Below, one piece after another: positions 17,275-24,915 of a stretch of 64,000 nt of DNA (positions are counted from its first letter, which is position 1; each line of letters starts with the position of its first letter). The notes below the pieces were generated by a model that ran no database searches, was not told the DNA's origin, and worked only from the letters and a program-made list of their open reading frames with translations. A program made the translations under genes and the position numbers. Source of the DNA: Halorubrum salinarum. Lineage in GTDB: Archaea > Halobacteriota > Halobacteria > Halobacteriales > Haloferacaceae. The stretch spans positions 2,046,001 to 2,110,000 of the forward strand of contig NZ_CP053941.1 in the NCBI RefSeq assembly GCF_013267195.1. Reading direction: 5' to 3'.

Positions 17275-18783
17275 TCACCCCTTGATGTTACAGACGGGGA
17301 ACGTCCGCGCCACCTTGTCGCCGATGCCCAGATCGTCGCTGACGCGGATCACCTCGTCGATGTCCTTGTACACGCCGGGGGCCTCCTCCGCGATGGTGGC
17401 GCCGGACTGGGCCTTCACGTAGATCCGCTGGCCGTCTTCGAGGTCGTCCTGGACGTCGCCGCCCCAGAACTCCTGTTTCGCCTGCGTCCGGCTCATCAGG
17501 CGGCCGGCGCCGTGGGCGGTCGAGCCGAACGATACCGACATCGACTCGTCGCCGCCGCGGAGCACGTACGACCCGGCGCCCATGCTCCCGGGGATGATGA
17601 CGGGCTGGCCGACGCCGCGGTACGCCTCGGGCACGTCCTCGTTGCCCGCGGGGAACGCCCGCGTCGCGCCCTTGCGGTGGACGTACAGCTCGCGCTCCGC
17701 GCGGTCGACGGCCGCGTCGCCGACGGCGGGGCGCCCCTCGGTGTCGACGCCGACCTCGTGGGTCTCCTTCTTCGCGATGTTGTGCGCCACGTCGTAGAGG
17801 AGCTCCATCCCGAGGTCCTCGATCGGGTCCGCGTCGAACACCTCGCCGAACGTCTCGCGCGTCTGGTGGGTGATCAGCTGGCGGTTCACCCACGCGAAGT
17901 TGATGCACGCGCCCATCGCGCCGTAGTACTCGTCGGCCAGCTCGGACCCGGCGGGCGCGGCCGCCAGCTCCTTGTCCGGGAGCTCGTCCAGCAGGTCGCC
18001 GTGCTCCTGCTCGATCCGCCGGAGGTAGTCGTTACACGTCTGGTGGCCGAGCCCCCGGCTCCCGCAGTGGATCAGGACGACGATCCCGTCCTCCCTCAGC
18101 CCGTAGGACTCGGCCACGTCCGCGCGGAACACGTCGGTGACGCGCTGGACCTCCAGGAAGTGGTTGCCCGAGCCGAGCGACCCCATCTGGTTGCGCCCGC
18201 GGTCCATCGCCTTCTGGGAGACGTACTCCGGGCGCGCGTCGGGGCGCCGCCCCTCGTCCTCGCAGCGCGCGAGGTCGCTCTCGATCCCGTAGCCCGCCTC
18301 GACCGCCCACTCGACGCCGCGTTCGAGCGCGCCCTCGACGGCGTCGGCGGTGCCGTCGATCACGCCGCCCCCGCCGAGCCCCGAGGGGATCGCCTCGAAC
18401 AGCGCGTCGACAAGCTCCTCCTCGCGGCCGCGCACGTCGTCGTAGGTGAGGTTCGTCCGCACCATCCGGACGCCGCAGTTGATGTCGTAGCCGACCGCCC
18501 CGGGCGAGATACAGCCGGTCCGGGCGTCGATCGCGCCGACCCCGCCGACGGGGAAGCCGTACCCCTGGTGGCCGTCGGGCATACAGATCGCGGGCTCGAC
18601 GATGCCGGGCAGGTGCGTCGCGTTCTTCAGCTGCTGAAGCGAGTCGTCGTCGCCGATCGCCTCCAGCAGCGACTCGCTGGCGAGGACCCGCGCGGGGACG
18701 TTCATCTCGCCCTCGCGAGGGATCTCCCAGACGTGCTCTCGCACCTTCTCTAACCGGATCCCGTCGAACTCGCGCGTTGTCAT
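17275..18783 (-). CDS. rtcB: RNA-splicing ligase RtcB
   Basis: RtcB joins tRNA exon halves after EndA cleavage, using GTP and divalent metal. The 502-residue protein has the diagnostic blocks MPDGHQGYGFPVGGV, YDINCGVRMV (metal-binding Cys near residue 103), GSGNHFLEVQ, HCGSRGLGHQ and GSTAHGAGRLMSR; the His in the last block is the GMP-accepting residue. It ends in the typical VARTFPVCNIKG. No intein is present. The activator archease is encoded about 0.7 kb away on the same strand, separated by a membrane-protein gene. Confidence 0.96.
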   Translation of the reverse strand: MTTREFDGIRLEKVREHVWEIPREGEMNVPARVLASESLLEAIGDDDSLQQLKNATHLPGIVEPAICMPDGHQGYGFPVGGVGAIDARTGCISPGAVGYDINCGVRMVRTNLTYDDVRGREEELVDALFEAIPSGLGGGGVIDGTADAVEGALERGVEWAVEAGYGIESDLARCEDEGRRPDARPEYVSQKAMDRGRNQMGSLGSGNHFLEVQRVTDVFRADVAESYGLREDGIVVLIHCGSRGLGHQTCNDYLRRIEQEHGDLLDELPDKELAAAPAGSELADEYYGAMGACINFAWVNRQLITHQTRETFGEVFDADPIEDLGMELLYDVAHNIAKKETHEVGVDTEGRPAVGDAAVDRAERELYVHRKGATRAFPAGNEDVPEAYRGVGQPVIIPGSMGAGSYVLRGGDESMSVSFGSTAHGAGRLMSRTQAKQEFWGGDVQDDLEDGQRIYVKAQSGATIAEEAPGVYKDIDEVIRVSDDLGIGDKVARTFPVCNIKG

Positions 18784-18873
18784 GCGCGCCACTTCGACGC
18801 GGGGCGCCAAGGGCGTTGCGTCAGGCGGTCGCCGGCGGGCCGCCACGACGCCGCCCGGGGGCCGGCGAGCCGG

Positions 18874-19416
18874 CTACCGGTTCGCGGGGTCGATCGGGAG
18901 CCAGTCGATCGCGCCCTCCGCGAGGGTGAACGCGGCGAACGCCCGCCCCAAGACGACCCCGTACACGAGGTGCGCGACCGCGATGACGACGCCGAACTCG
19001 AAGCTCGCGGTGAGGCCGGGTACTGGCAGCGTCGGCACGGGCAGCGAGGTGGCGCCCTCGATCGCGATCGCGGCCGGCAGCAGCAGGCCGCCGGTGAGCA
19101 CGCCGAGCAGCGCCGAGTGGATGACGCCGAGCGACAGGCACCCGCCCACGTCCCCGCGGAGGTCGGCGAAGAACGACCGGTCGAAGACGGCGACGAACAG
19201 CGCGCCGAACAGCGTGCTGTTGAACAGGTGGACGGCCCACCCCCCGACGACCGTCTCGACGCCGACCAGCGCGCCGATCGTCGGCATGAGCCCGAGGCCG
19301 ACGTGTAACACGGCGCCCATCGCCGCGCCGGCGACGAGCCCCGAACTCGCCCCCGCGCGCCAGCGTCGACCAGTGCCGTCCGGTCCGGTCCCGTCGCGAA
19401 GCTCTGTGCGTGACAT
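18874..19416 (-). CDS. Integral membrane protein, unknown
   Basis: This 180-residue protein has a short hydrophilic N-terminus and about four membrane-spanning segments (roughly 25-45, 57-77, 92-118 and 137-165). The glycine-rich first helix (SGLVAGAAMGAVLHVGLGLM) and the His residues in helices 1, 3 and 4 resemble small haloarchaeal membrane proteins annotated as hypothetical or histidine-kinase-like. I cannot name the family. The longer upstream starts were rejected because a TATA-like element (GTTATG) lies 20-28 bases before the ATG at 19416. It sits between rtcB and the archease operon, all on the same strand. Confidence 0.7.
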   Translation of the reverse strand: MSRTELRDGTGPDGTGRRWRAGASSGLVAGAAMGAVLHVGLGLMPTIGALVGVETVVGGWAVHLFNSTLFGALFVAVFDRSFFADLRGDVGGCLSLGVIHSALLGVLTGGLLLPAAIAIEGATSLPVPTLPVPGLTASFEFGVVIAVAHLVYGVVLGRAFAAFTLAEGAIDWLPIDPANR

Positions 19417-19456
19417 ACGGTAACAATGTACTCGACAAACATAACGGTTTGTCACG
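19409..19456 (-). promoter_or_regulatory. Promoter region with inverted CGTGACA/TGTCACG arms
   Basis: CGTGACA (19409-19415) and TGTCACG (19450-19456) are perfect inverted arms bracketing the predicted TATA box and start codon of the membrane-protein gene. The spacing of 34 bases is wide for one operator, so this may be chance or two half-sites. Confidence 0.25.
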
Positions 19457-19471
19457 CCCCGCGGGGCGGCC

Positions 19472-19915
19472 TCACACGTCGAACACGACGTACGCGTACC
19501 ACCCGTCGCCGCGCCGTTCGAGCGCCATCTCGGAGTAAGTGACCGCCTTGACCTCGCGGGCCGACACCGCGTCGAGGGGGACGCCGCGCGCGCTCCCCGT
19601 GAGCCGCCACTCGTCCGCGTCCGCGGCGTCGTCCGAAGCGCCGACGGACTCCGGCTCGACCACCGTACACCGGTGGTCAGCCGGCAGGACGAGCCGCACG
19701 TCCCGCTCGTAGATCAGGCGGTCGAGGTAGTCGAACAGCAGGGCCTCGCGGCTCTCGGCGGCGACCTCGAGGTCGAACCGCTCGCCGGCGGCCGGGACCG
19801 ATTCCGCGCTGGCGGCCGCGAGCCCGTCGGCGACCGCCGCGAACAGTCCCGAGAGCGTGTCGGCCGTCGCCTCGACGGCGACGTCGGCGGTGTGCTCGCG
19901 CAGCTCGTACGTCAT
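19472..19915 (-). CDS. Archease (RtcB-activating protein)
   Basis: Archease speeds guanylylation of RtcB so that the ligase turns over. The 147-residue protein begins YELREHTADVAVEATADTL, where the HTADV segment carries the conserved metal-binding Asp. The middle has LLFDYLDRLIYERDV and the end EVKAVTYSEMALE, then YAYVVFDV with the conserved C-terminal Asp; together these identify the family. An acidic insert of about 20 residues (EPESVGASDDAADADEW) is a halophile-type loop. The ATG overlaps the TGA of the DUF502 gene by four bases (ATGA), so the two genes are co-translated. rtcB is nearby on the same strand. Confidence 0.93.
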   Translation of the reverse strand: MTYELREHTADVAVEATADTLSGLFAAVADGLAAASAESVPAAGERFDLEVAAESREALLFDYLDRLIYERDVRLVLPADHRCTVVEPESVGASDDAADADEWRLTGSARGVPLDAVSAREVKAVTYSEMALERRGDGWYAYVVFDV

Positions 19916-20721
19916 CCGTCACCGTTCCGCTCGGGCTCGTCGCGGGACTCCTCGTGGCTCTCCGTCCGCTCGTCGGGCTGGAACCGGGCGTCGATGGTCC
20001 GCTCCGGCTGGGGAGCGCGGAGGTCCTCCGCGTCCACGTCGTCGAGGTCGGCGGCGACCTCCTCTAACGCGACGCCGCTCGTCACCAGCGCGCGGATCCC
20101 CTCGTCGACGGTCAGCTCGACGTCGACGATCCGGCGGTCGGGGACGAAGACGACGTGGCCGCCCATCACCGGGTTCGGCGCCATCGGCATGAACAGCGTC
20201 CGCATGCCGTCGCCCTCGCCGTCCGCGTGGTCCGCGATGACGTCGGGGGTCTCGCTCGTGACGAACGCGAGCGTGTACGTCTCCTCGGTCGGGAACTCCA
20301 CGAGGACGACCTCGCGGAAGTTCCCGCCGTCCGAGTCGAGCATCGCGTCGCTCATCTGCCGGAACCCCTGGTAGACGGAGCCGACGCCCGGGACCCGCTC
20401 GACGGCGTAGTCGACGTAGTCGACGGCGCGCTCGCCGTACCGCGAGGACTCGACGGCGGCGCCGATGAGGAGGATCGCGGCCACGAACACGACGGGGGTC
20501 GCGATCTCGATCGCGAGCTCCCGGGAGACCGCGCCGACGAGCGGCAGCCCGTTCCCCGGCGACACGGCGACGATCGCCGACGAGAAGGCGTCGAGGTAGT
20601 CGTACACCGCGTTGAACGCGAACGCGAGGACGGCCAGCGTGATGACGGCGGGGACGATGACGGCGATGCCGGTGAGGAAGGCTCGTCGGAGCAGTTCGAC
20701 TTCCGACGACTCGTCGGTCAT
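19912..20721 (-). CDS. DUF502 family membrane protein
   Basis: This 269-residue protein matches DUF502: two N-terminal membrane segments (about 11-38 and 70-92) and a conserved soluble domain with YQGFRQMSDAML, VVLVEFPTEETYTLAFVT, and FMPMAPNPVMGGHVVFVP, the family signature. The last 50 residues are a disordered acidic tail. The function of DUF502 is unknown. It is first in an operon with archease (4-base overlap), which ties an uncharacterised membrane protein to RNA ligation. Confidence 0.88.
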   Translation of the reverse strand: MTDESSEVELLRRAFLTGIAVIVPAVITLAVLAFAFNAVYDYLDAFSSAIVAVSPGNGLPLVGAVSRELAIEIATPVVFVAAILLIGAAVESSRYGERAVDYVDYAVERVPGVGSVYQGFRQMSDAMLDSDGGNFREVVLVEFPTEETYTLAFVTSETPDVIADHADGEGDGMRTLFMPMAPNPVMGGHVVFVPDRRIVDVELTVDEGIRALVTSGVALEEVAADLDDVDAEDLRAPQPERTIDARFQPDERTESHEESRDEPERNGDG

Positions 20722-20857
20722 TGTGTGACTCCACGCGCGACCGCGACAAAATCGTTTCCGTCAGGGTCGGCGCCCCCCTCGGCCTCGACCCGTCGGCGCG
20801 GGCGCCGACCCGCGCACGGTGCCGTACGCGCCCGCAACGGTCCCCGCTGGCGGTGGA

Positions 20858-20865
20858 GTTATATT
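20858..20865 (+). promoter_or_regulatory. TATA box of the GNAT gene
   Basis: GTTATATT is centred 29 bases before the GTG start at 20890, supporting that unusual start codon and a leaderless message. Confidence 0.5.
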
Positions 20866-20889
20866 CCGTCCACGTGTTAGGTCATCGCA

Positions 20890-21363
20890 GTGAGCGTCAA
20901 CGTCGAAAAGCGGACCGACCCGCCCGGCGAGTCCGACTACGCGACCGCCGCGTGGGAGCTCAAGGAGCGAATTCGGTCCGCGGAGGGCGTCCTCCGACAG
21001 CGACGCGGCTTCTTCGTCGACGCGTACCGCCGGTCGACCGCCCACCTGCTCGTGGAGAACGACCGGCTCGTCGCGTTCGCCTCCGTCCGGCGCGACGGCT
21101 ACATCCTCTTCCTCGCCGTCGACCCGGACCACCGCGGCCGCGGTCACGCCGAGCGGCTCGTCGCCGACGTCGCCGCGAACCACCGGTCGGTCACGTGCCA
21201 CGCCCGCACGACGAACCGGCAGGCGCTCGGCTTCTACGAGCACCTCGGCTTCGAGGTGATCCGCCGCATCGACGACTACTACGAGGACGGCGGCGACGCC
21301 TACTACCTGAAGCTCGGCGGCGAGTCGCTCCGGGAGCGCCTCTCCGGGTTCGTCGGCCGGTAG
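20890..21363 (+). CDS. GNAT-family N-acetyltransferase (RimI-like)
   Basis: This 157-residue protein has the GNAT fold. The acetyl-CoA-binding motif A is FLAVDPDHRGRGHAERLVADV (Arg-Gly-Arg-Gly) and motif B is ARTTNRQALGFYEHLGFEVI. The last part (DDYYEDGGDAYYLKL) resembles archaeal RimI-like N-terminal acetyltransferases, so protein N-termini are a plausible substrate, but this is inferred. The GTG start is supported by the TATA box. Confidence 0.85.
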   Translation: MSVNVEKRTDPPGESDYATAAWELKERIRSAEGVLRQRRGFFVDAYRRSTAHLLVENDRLVAFASVRRDGYILFLAVDPDHRGRGHAERLVADVAANHRSVTCHARTTNRQALGFYEHLGFEVIRRIDDYYEDGGDAYYLKLGGESLRERLSGFVGR

Positions 21364-21415
21364 GCGACCGTCCTCCGTCCCCGTCCCGCTCCCACCGAAG
21401 CCGGCCGAACCGACA

Positions 21416-21424
21416 GTAATTAGC
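21416..21424 (+). promoter_or_regulatory. TATA-like box of hmgA
   Basis: GTAATTAGC is centred 28 bases before the ATG at 21448. Promoter strength of hmgA is known to set mevinolin/statin tolerance in haloarchaea, so this element is functionally relevant. Confidence 0.5.
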
Positions 21425-21447
21425 GCCCGCCGCGAGGAGTGGCCGGC

Positions 21448-22671
21448 ATGTCGCAACCGACTCCCGCGGACCTCGCGGCCCGGGTCCGCGACGGCGACCT
21501 CCGCTTCCACGAGCTGGAAGACCACGCCGACGCCGACGCCGCGACCGCCGCGCGCCGGCTGCTCGTCGCGGAGGCGACCGACGCCGACCTCGACCCGCTC
21601 GGCGAGTACGCCTTCGACGCCGACGCGGTCCACGGCTCGAACATCGAGAACACGCTCGGGGGCGTCCAGGTCCCCGTCGGCGTCGCCGGCCCGGTGACGA
21701 TCGACGGCGGCGCCGCCTCCGGCGAGCGCTACCTCCCGCTGGCGACCACGGAGGGCGCGCTCATCGCGTCGATCAACCGCGGCTGCTCCGTCGTCGAGGA
21801 CGCCGGCGGCGCGACGGCGCGGGTGACCAAGAGCGGGATGACGCGCGCGCCCGTCTTCCGGGTCGCCGACGTCGCCGAGGCCGAGGCGCTCGTCGCCTGG
21901 GTGCGCGACAACGAGCCCGCGCTCGCCGAGGCCGCGGAGTCGACGACGAGCCACGGCGAGCTGCTCGACGTGACCCCGTACGTCGTCGGCAACAACGTCT
22001 TCTGCCGGTTCCGGTACGACACGAAGGACGCGATGGGGATGAACATGGCCACCATCGCCACGCGGGAGGCCTGCGACGTGGTCGAGGCGGAGACGGACGC
22101 CTCGCTCGTCGCGCTCTCGGGGAACCTCTGTTCGGACAAGAAGCCGGCCGCGATCAACGCCGTCGAGGGGCGCGGTCGCTCGGTCGTCGCGGACGCGACG
22201 ATCCCGCGCGAGGTCGTCGAGGACCGCCTCCACACGACGCCGGAGGCGATCGCCGAGATCAACACGCGGAAGAACCTCGTCGGCTCCGCGAAGGCGGGCG
22301 CGCTCGGGTTCAACGCCCACGTCGCCAACGCGGTCGCGGCGATGTTCCTCGCCACCGGGCAGGACGAGGCGCAGGTCGTCGAGGGCGCGAACGCGATCAC
22401 GACCGCCGAGACGACCGCCGACGGCGACCTCTACGTCTCCGTGTCGCTGGCGAGCCTCGAAGTGGGGACCGTCGGCGGCGGGACGAAGCTGCCGACGCAG
22501 CAGGCCAGCCTGGAGATCCTCGGCGTCGCCGGCGGCGGCGACCCGGCCGGGAGCAACGCCGACGCGCTCGCGGAGTCGATCGCGGTCTGCGCGCTCGCGG
22601 GCGAGCTGTCACTGCTCGCGGCGCTCGGGTCGCGGCACCTCTCGTCGGCCCACGAGGAGCTCGGGCGGTAG
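21448..22671 (+). CDS. hmgA: HMG-CoA reductase (NADPH)
   Basis: This enzyme makes mevalonate, the committed step to archaeal isoprenoid lipids, and is the statin target. The 407-residue soluble class I protein has VPVGVAGPV, LATTEGALIASINRG (catalytic Glu), DAMGMNMATIAT, CSDKKPAAIN (catalytic Lys), TGQDEAQVVEGAN (catalytic Asp) and GTVGGGTKLPTQQ. A His pair near the C-terminus (SRHLSSAHEEL) probably includes the catalytic His. No membrane anchor is present, as usual in archaea. The ATG at 21448 is placed 28 bases after a TATA-like box. Confidence 0.96.
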   Translation: MSQPTPADLAARVRDGDLRFHELEDHADADAATAARRLLVAEATDADLDPLGEYAFDADAVHGSNIENTLGGVQVPVGVAGPVTIDGGAASGERYLPLATTEGALIASINRGCSVVEDAGGATARVTKSGMTRAPVFRVADVAEAEALVAWVRDNEPALAEAAESTTSHGELLDVTPYVVGNNVFCRFRYDTKDAMGMNMATIATREACDVVEAETDASLVALSGNLCSDKKPAAINAVEGRGRSVVADATIPREVVEDRLHTTPEAIAEINTRKNLVGSAKAGALGFNAHVANAVAAMFLATGQDEAQVVEGANAITTAETTADGDLYVSVSLASLEVGTVGGGTKLPTQQASLEILGVAGGGDPAGSNADALAESIAVCALAGELSLLAALGSRHLSSAHEELGR

Positions 22672-22709
22672 ACGGGCGCGGCGCCGCGCGGAACTCCCCT
22701 TTCTCCCGC

Positions 22710-23030
22710 TCAGTCCGACCAGCGCGGGCAGTCCTCGCGGAGGGCCGCCCGCCCCGCGTCGGTGATCCGATACACCGCCTCGCCGGAGACGCGTTCGACG
22801 AGTCCGGCGTCCGCCAGCGCGGTCAGCCGCGACGCCACGTGGTCGGCGTACAGGCCCGTGTTCCCGGCGATGAACGCCTGGTAGTCGGCGCCCACGTCGG
22901 CGAGGTACGAGAGCAGCCGCTCGTCGGAGCGCGTGAGCGACGGCCGCTCGGGGTCGACCCGCTCGTCGCCGCTCCCGTCTTCGGCGGCGTTCTCCGGACG
23001 GTCGACGGACTGCGCGTCGGGTCGGGCCAT
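22710..23030 (-). CDS. Small winged-helix regulator
   Basis: This 106-residue protein has a disordered N-terminus (1-35) and a winged-helix domain (about 36-102: TRSDERLLSYLADVGADYQA, then ADHVASRLTALADAGLVERV, then VYRITDAGRAALRED). It resembles PhiH1-type and MarR-like small repressors of haloarchaea. The ATG at 23030 lies 28 bases after a TATA box. A perfect 16-base inverted repeat between the TATA box and the ATG suggests that the protein represses itself. It is convergent with hmgA, 38 bases away. Confidence 0.75.
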   Translation of the reverse strand: MARPDAQSVDRPENAAEDGSGDERVDPERPSLTRSDERLLSYLADVGADYQAFIAGNTGLYADHVASRLTALADAGLVERVSGEAVYRITDAGRAALREDCPRWSD

Positions 23031-23033
23031 CTC

Positions 23034-23049
23034 ACACGTGGTGACGTGT
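23034..23049 (-). promoter_or_regulatory. Perfect inverted repeat, candidate operator
   Basis: ACACGTGGTGACGTGT has perfect 6-base arms around a 4-base spacer. It lies between the TATA box (23055-23061) and the start codon (23030), at the expected transcript start, where a bound repressor would block initiation. Confidence 0.5.
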
Positions 23050-23054
23050 ACCAC

Positions 23055-23061
23055 GATAAAG
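23055..23061 (-). promoter_or_regulatory. TATA box of the winged-helix gene
   Basis: CTTTATC on the minus strand is centred 28 bases before the ATG at 23030. Confidence 0.5.
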
Positions 23062-23154
23062 GGGATACCGCGGGTTCCCACTCGCTGGGAGTTGCCGGCG
23101 GTCGGCAGAACATGTTCGGCGAAGAACCAGTCGGGGCGGCGTCGCTCCGGGCGC

Positions 23155-24612
23155 TCAGTCGTCGGCGTCGGCGGGCGGCGTCCCGGTCGCGTCGGCGCCG
23201 CTCTCGCCGCCGGACGGGCCGTCCGGGAGCATCGGCGTCCCGTCCGCGCGGGGGCCGAGCCGCGGGCCGTGCGGGCCGTCGTCGGGGTCGATGCGGCGGC
23301 GGGTGCGGTAGTCCGTCGAGCGCTCGACGGGCATCCGACCGATCGCCGTTATCATCTCGACGTAGTCGTCGAACGAGCGGTACTCGCCGTACTCGCCGCC
23401 CGCGCGGCTGGTGATCTCCTCCGAGAGGATGGTGCCCATGAAGTCGTCGGCGCCGCAGTTGAGCAGCTTCAGCCCGTGGGCGTCGCCCGACTTCACCCAC
23501 GAGGCCTGGACGTGGTCGACGTTGTCCAGGAAGAGCCGCGCGACCGCGACGACCAGTTCGTCCTCGGCGCGCGAGGGGCCGGAGTCGACGACGCCGCGCC
23601 GGTAGAGCGGGGTGTTCTGGTGGATGAAGGAGAGCGGGACGAACTCGGTGATCGCGCCCGTCCGGTCCTGGAGGTCGCGGATCACCTTCAGGTGCTGCGC
23701 GCGGTGCGCGACCGTCTCGACGTGGCCGTACATCATCGTGGAGGTGATGTCGAGGCCGGCGGCGGCCGCGCCCTCCATCGCCGCCACCCAGTCGCCCGTG
23801 CGGATCTTGCCCGGGCAGATCACGTCGCGGACCTCGTCGACGAGGATCTCGGCGGCGGTGCCCGGCGCGGAGTCGAGGCCGGCGTCGGCCAGCTCGCGGT
23901 AGACGGACTCGTACGCCCAGTCGGTGCCGCGCTTGGCGTGGTACGCCTCCTCCGGGGTCATCGAGTGGAGGTGGACGCCGCCGACCGACATCGCCGCCAT
24001 CTGCTCGACGTAGGTGCCCGGGTCGGTCGCGTACGCCTCGGGCGGCTTGTAGTTCACCTCGCTCGCGGGGTCGTCGTACGCGGCGAGTATCTCGTGGTGC
24101 TCCTCGTTCAGCGCGAACGCCGGGTGGAGCCCCGAGACGGAGCACACCTCGTAGACCCCCATGTCGAGGGCGTCCTCGACGACCGCGCGCGACTCCGCGG
24201 GCGGCTTGGTGAACCCCGCGTGTTCGGCGTCGCTGTCGGCCTCGAAGGCGTGCGCGGTGTCCTTGAAGTTACAGAACAGACAGCCCGTGTTACACGCCGT
24301 GGTGACGTTGTTGTTGAGGTTGGCGACGAAGGTGACCTCGTCGCCGACCTCCTCGGCCCTGCGCCGGTCGGCCGCCTCCAGCACCGCCTCCTTGCGGACG
24401 GGGTCGATCCCCTCGCGGTCCGTGCCCGTGGCGAGCAGTTCGGTCGCGTCGTCGACCGTCAGCCGGGCGCCGTCGCGGGCCTTCGCGAGCGCGTTCTCGA
24501 ACGACTGATCGGTCGCCGGCGCCGCGAAGTCGAACTCGTTCGCGCCGCTCTCGCCGTCGCCGCCCCCGCGACCGTTCGACCCGCTCGCGTCGGAACTGCC
24601 CCCCGAACTCAT
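23155..24612 (-). CDS. cofH: FO synthase subunit 2, CofH (radical SAM)
   Basis: CofH works with CofG to build the deazaflavin chromophore FO of coenzyme F420 from tyrosine and a ribityl-uracil. The 485-residue protein has the radical-SAM motif CNTGCLFC (CxxxCxxC) near residue 110, preceded by VTFVANLNNNVTTA. The family blocks VCSVSGLHPAF, GGVHLHSMTPEEAYHAKRG, CPGKIRTGDWV, TSTMMYGHVET and FVPLSFIHQNTPL follow. Disordered acidic or Gly-rich tails extend both ends (first 25 and last 60 residues). cofG is not in the window. Confidence 0.94.
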   Translation of the reverse strand: MSSGGSSDASGSNGRGGGDGESGANEFDFAAPATDQSFENALAKARDGARLTVDDATELLATGTDREGIDPVRKEAVLEAADRRRAEEVGDEVTFVANLNNNVTTACNTGCLFCNFKDTAHAFEADSDAEHAGFTKPPAESRAVVEDALDMGVYEVCSVSGLHPAFALNEEHHEILAAYDDPASEVNYKPPEAYATDPGTYVEQMAAMSVGGVHLHSMTPEEAYHAKRGTDWAYESVYRELADAGLDSAPGTAAEILVDEVRDVICPGKIRTGDWVAAMEGAAAAGLDITSTMMYGHVETVAHRAQHLKVIRDLQDRTGAITEFVPLSFIHQNTPLYRRGVVDSGPSRAEDELVVAVARLFLDNVDHVQASWVKSGDAHGLKLLNCGADDFMGTILSEEITSRAGGEYGEYRSFDDYVEMITAIGRMPVERSTDYRTRRRIDPDDGPHGPRLGPRADGTPMLPDGPSGGESGADATGTPPADADD

Positions 24613-24637
24613 CCCCTAACGCTCCCGGTTCCACCCT

Positions 24638-24644
24638 GATAAAC
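24638..24644 (-). promoter_or_regulatory. TATA box of cofH
   Basis: GTTTATC on the minus strand is centred about 29 bases before the ATG at 24612. Confidence 0.5.
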
Positions 24645-24687
24645 GGGCGGGTCGAGACAGTCGACAGCTGATAATCGGGCACCGAAG

Positions 24688-24820
24688 TCAGTGCGGTGGC
24701 GCGCGCCTCCGAGCGGCCGCCGCTGGCGGCCGCGAGGAGCGCGTGCGAGGGAGTCGCTGGGGGCCGAAGCGGAGCGAGGCCGCCAGCGACGAGGCTGGGG
24801 AGGCGCGAGGCTGCGGTTGC
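24688..24820 (-). repeat. GC-rich dispersed intergenic repeat, copy 2
   Basis: Read on the minus strand, this stretch shares the blocks CCTCCCCAGCCTCG, TCCCTCGCACGCGCT and AGGCGCGCGCCACCGCACT, in the same order, with the copy at 12290-12430. Sequence between the blocks differs in length and composition. Like copy 1, it follows the 3' end of a gene and contains internal fold-back motifs (GCGGCCGCCGCTGGCGGCCGC). Confidence 0.55.
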
Positions 24821-24915
24821 GGTACGGGTCGAGAATCGGTTGGGGCTCCGACGGCCTTCGTCGCCGAACAGCTACCGATAATCGATCCATAAGCGACCGT
24901 CTCGTCCGGGCGCGT

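Larger units (their letters stand above)
24613..24915. other. 303-base intergenic region (cofH promoter plus repeat)
   Basis: The gap holds the cofH TATA box at its left end, the GC-rich dispersed repeat (about 24688-24820) in the middle, and a non-repetitive AT-richer stretch (CGATAATCGATCC near 24875) before the stop of the HFX_2341-type gene. Frames that appear open here are by-products of the repeat. Confidence 0.6.

Noticed and set aside
24609-24890. Short frames between cofH and the HFX_2341-type gene
   Set aside because: Same reason: they coincide with the second copy of the GC-rich repeat.
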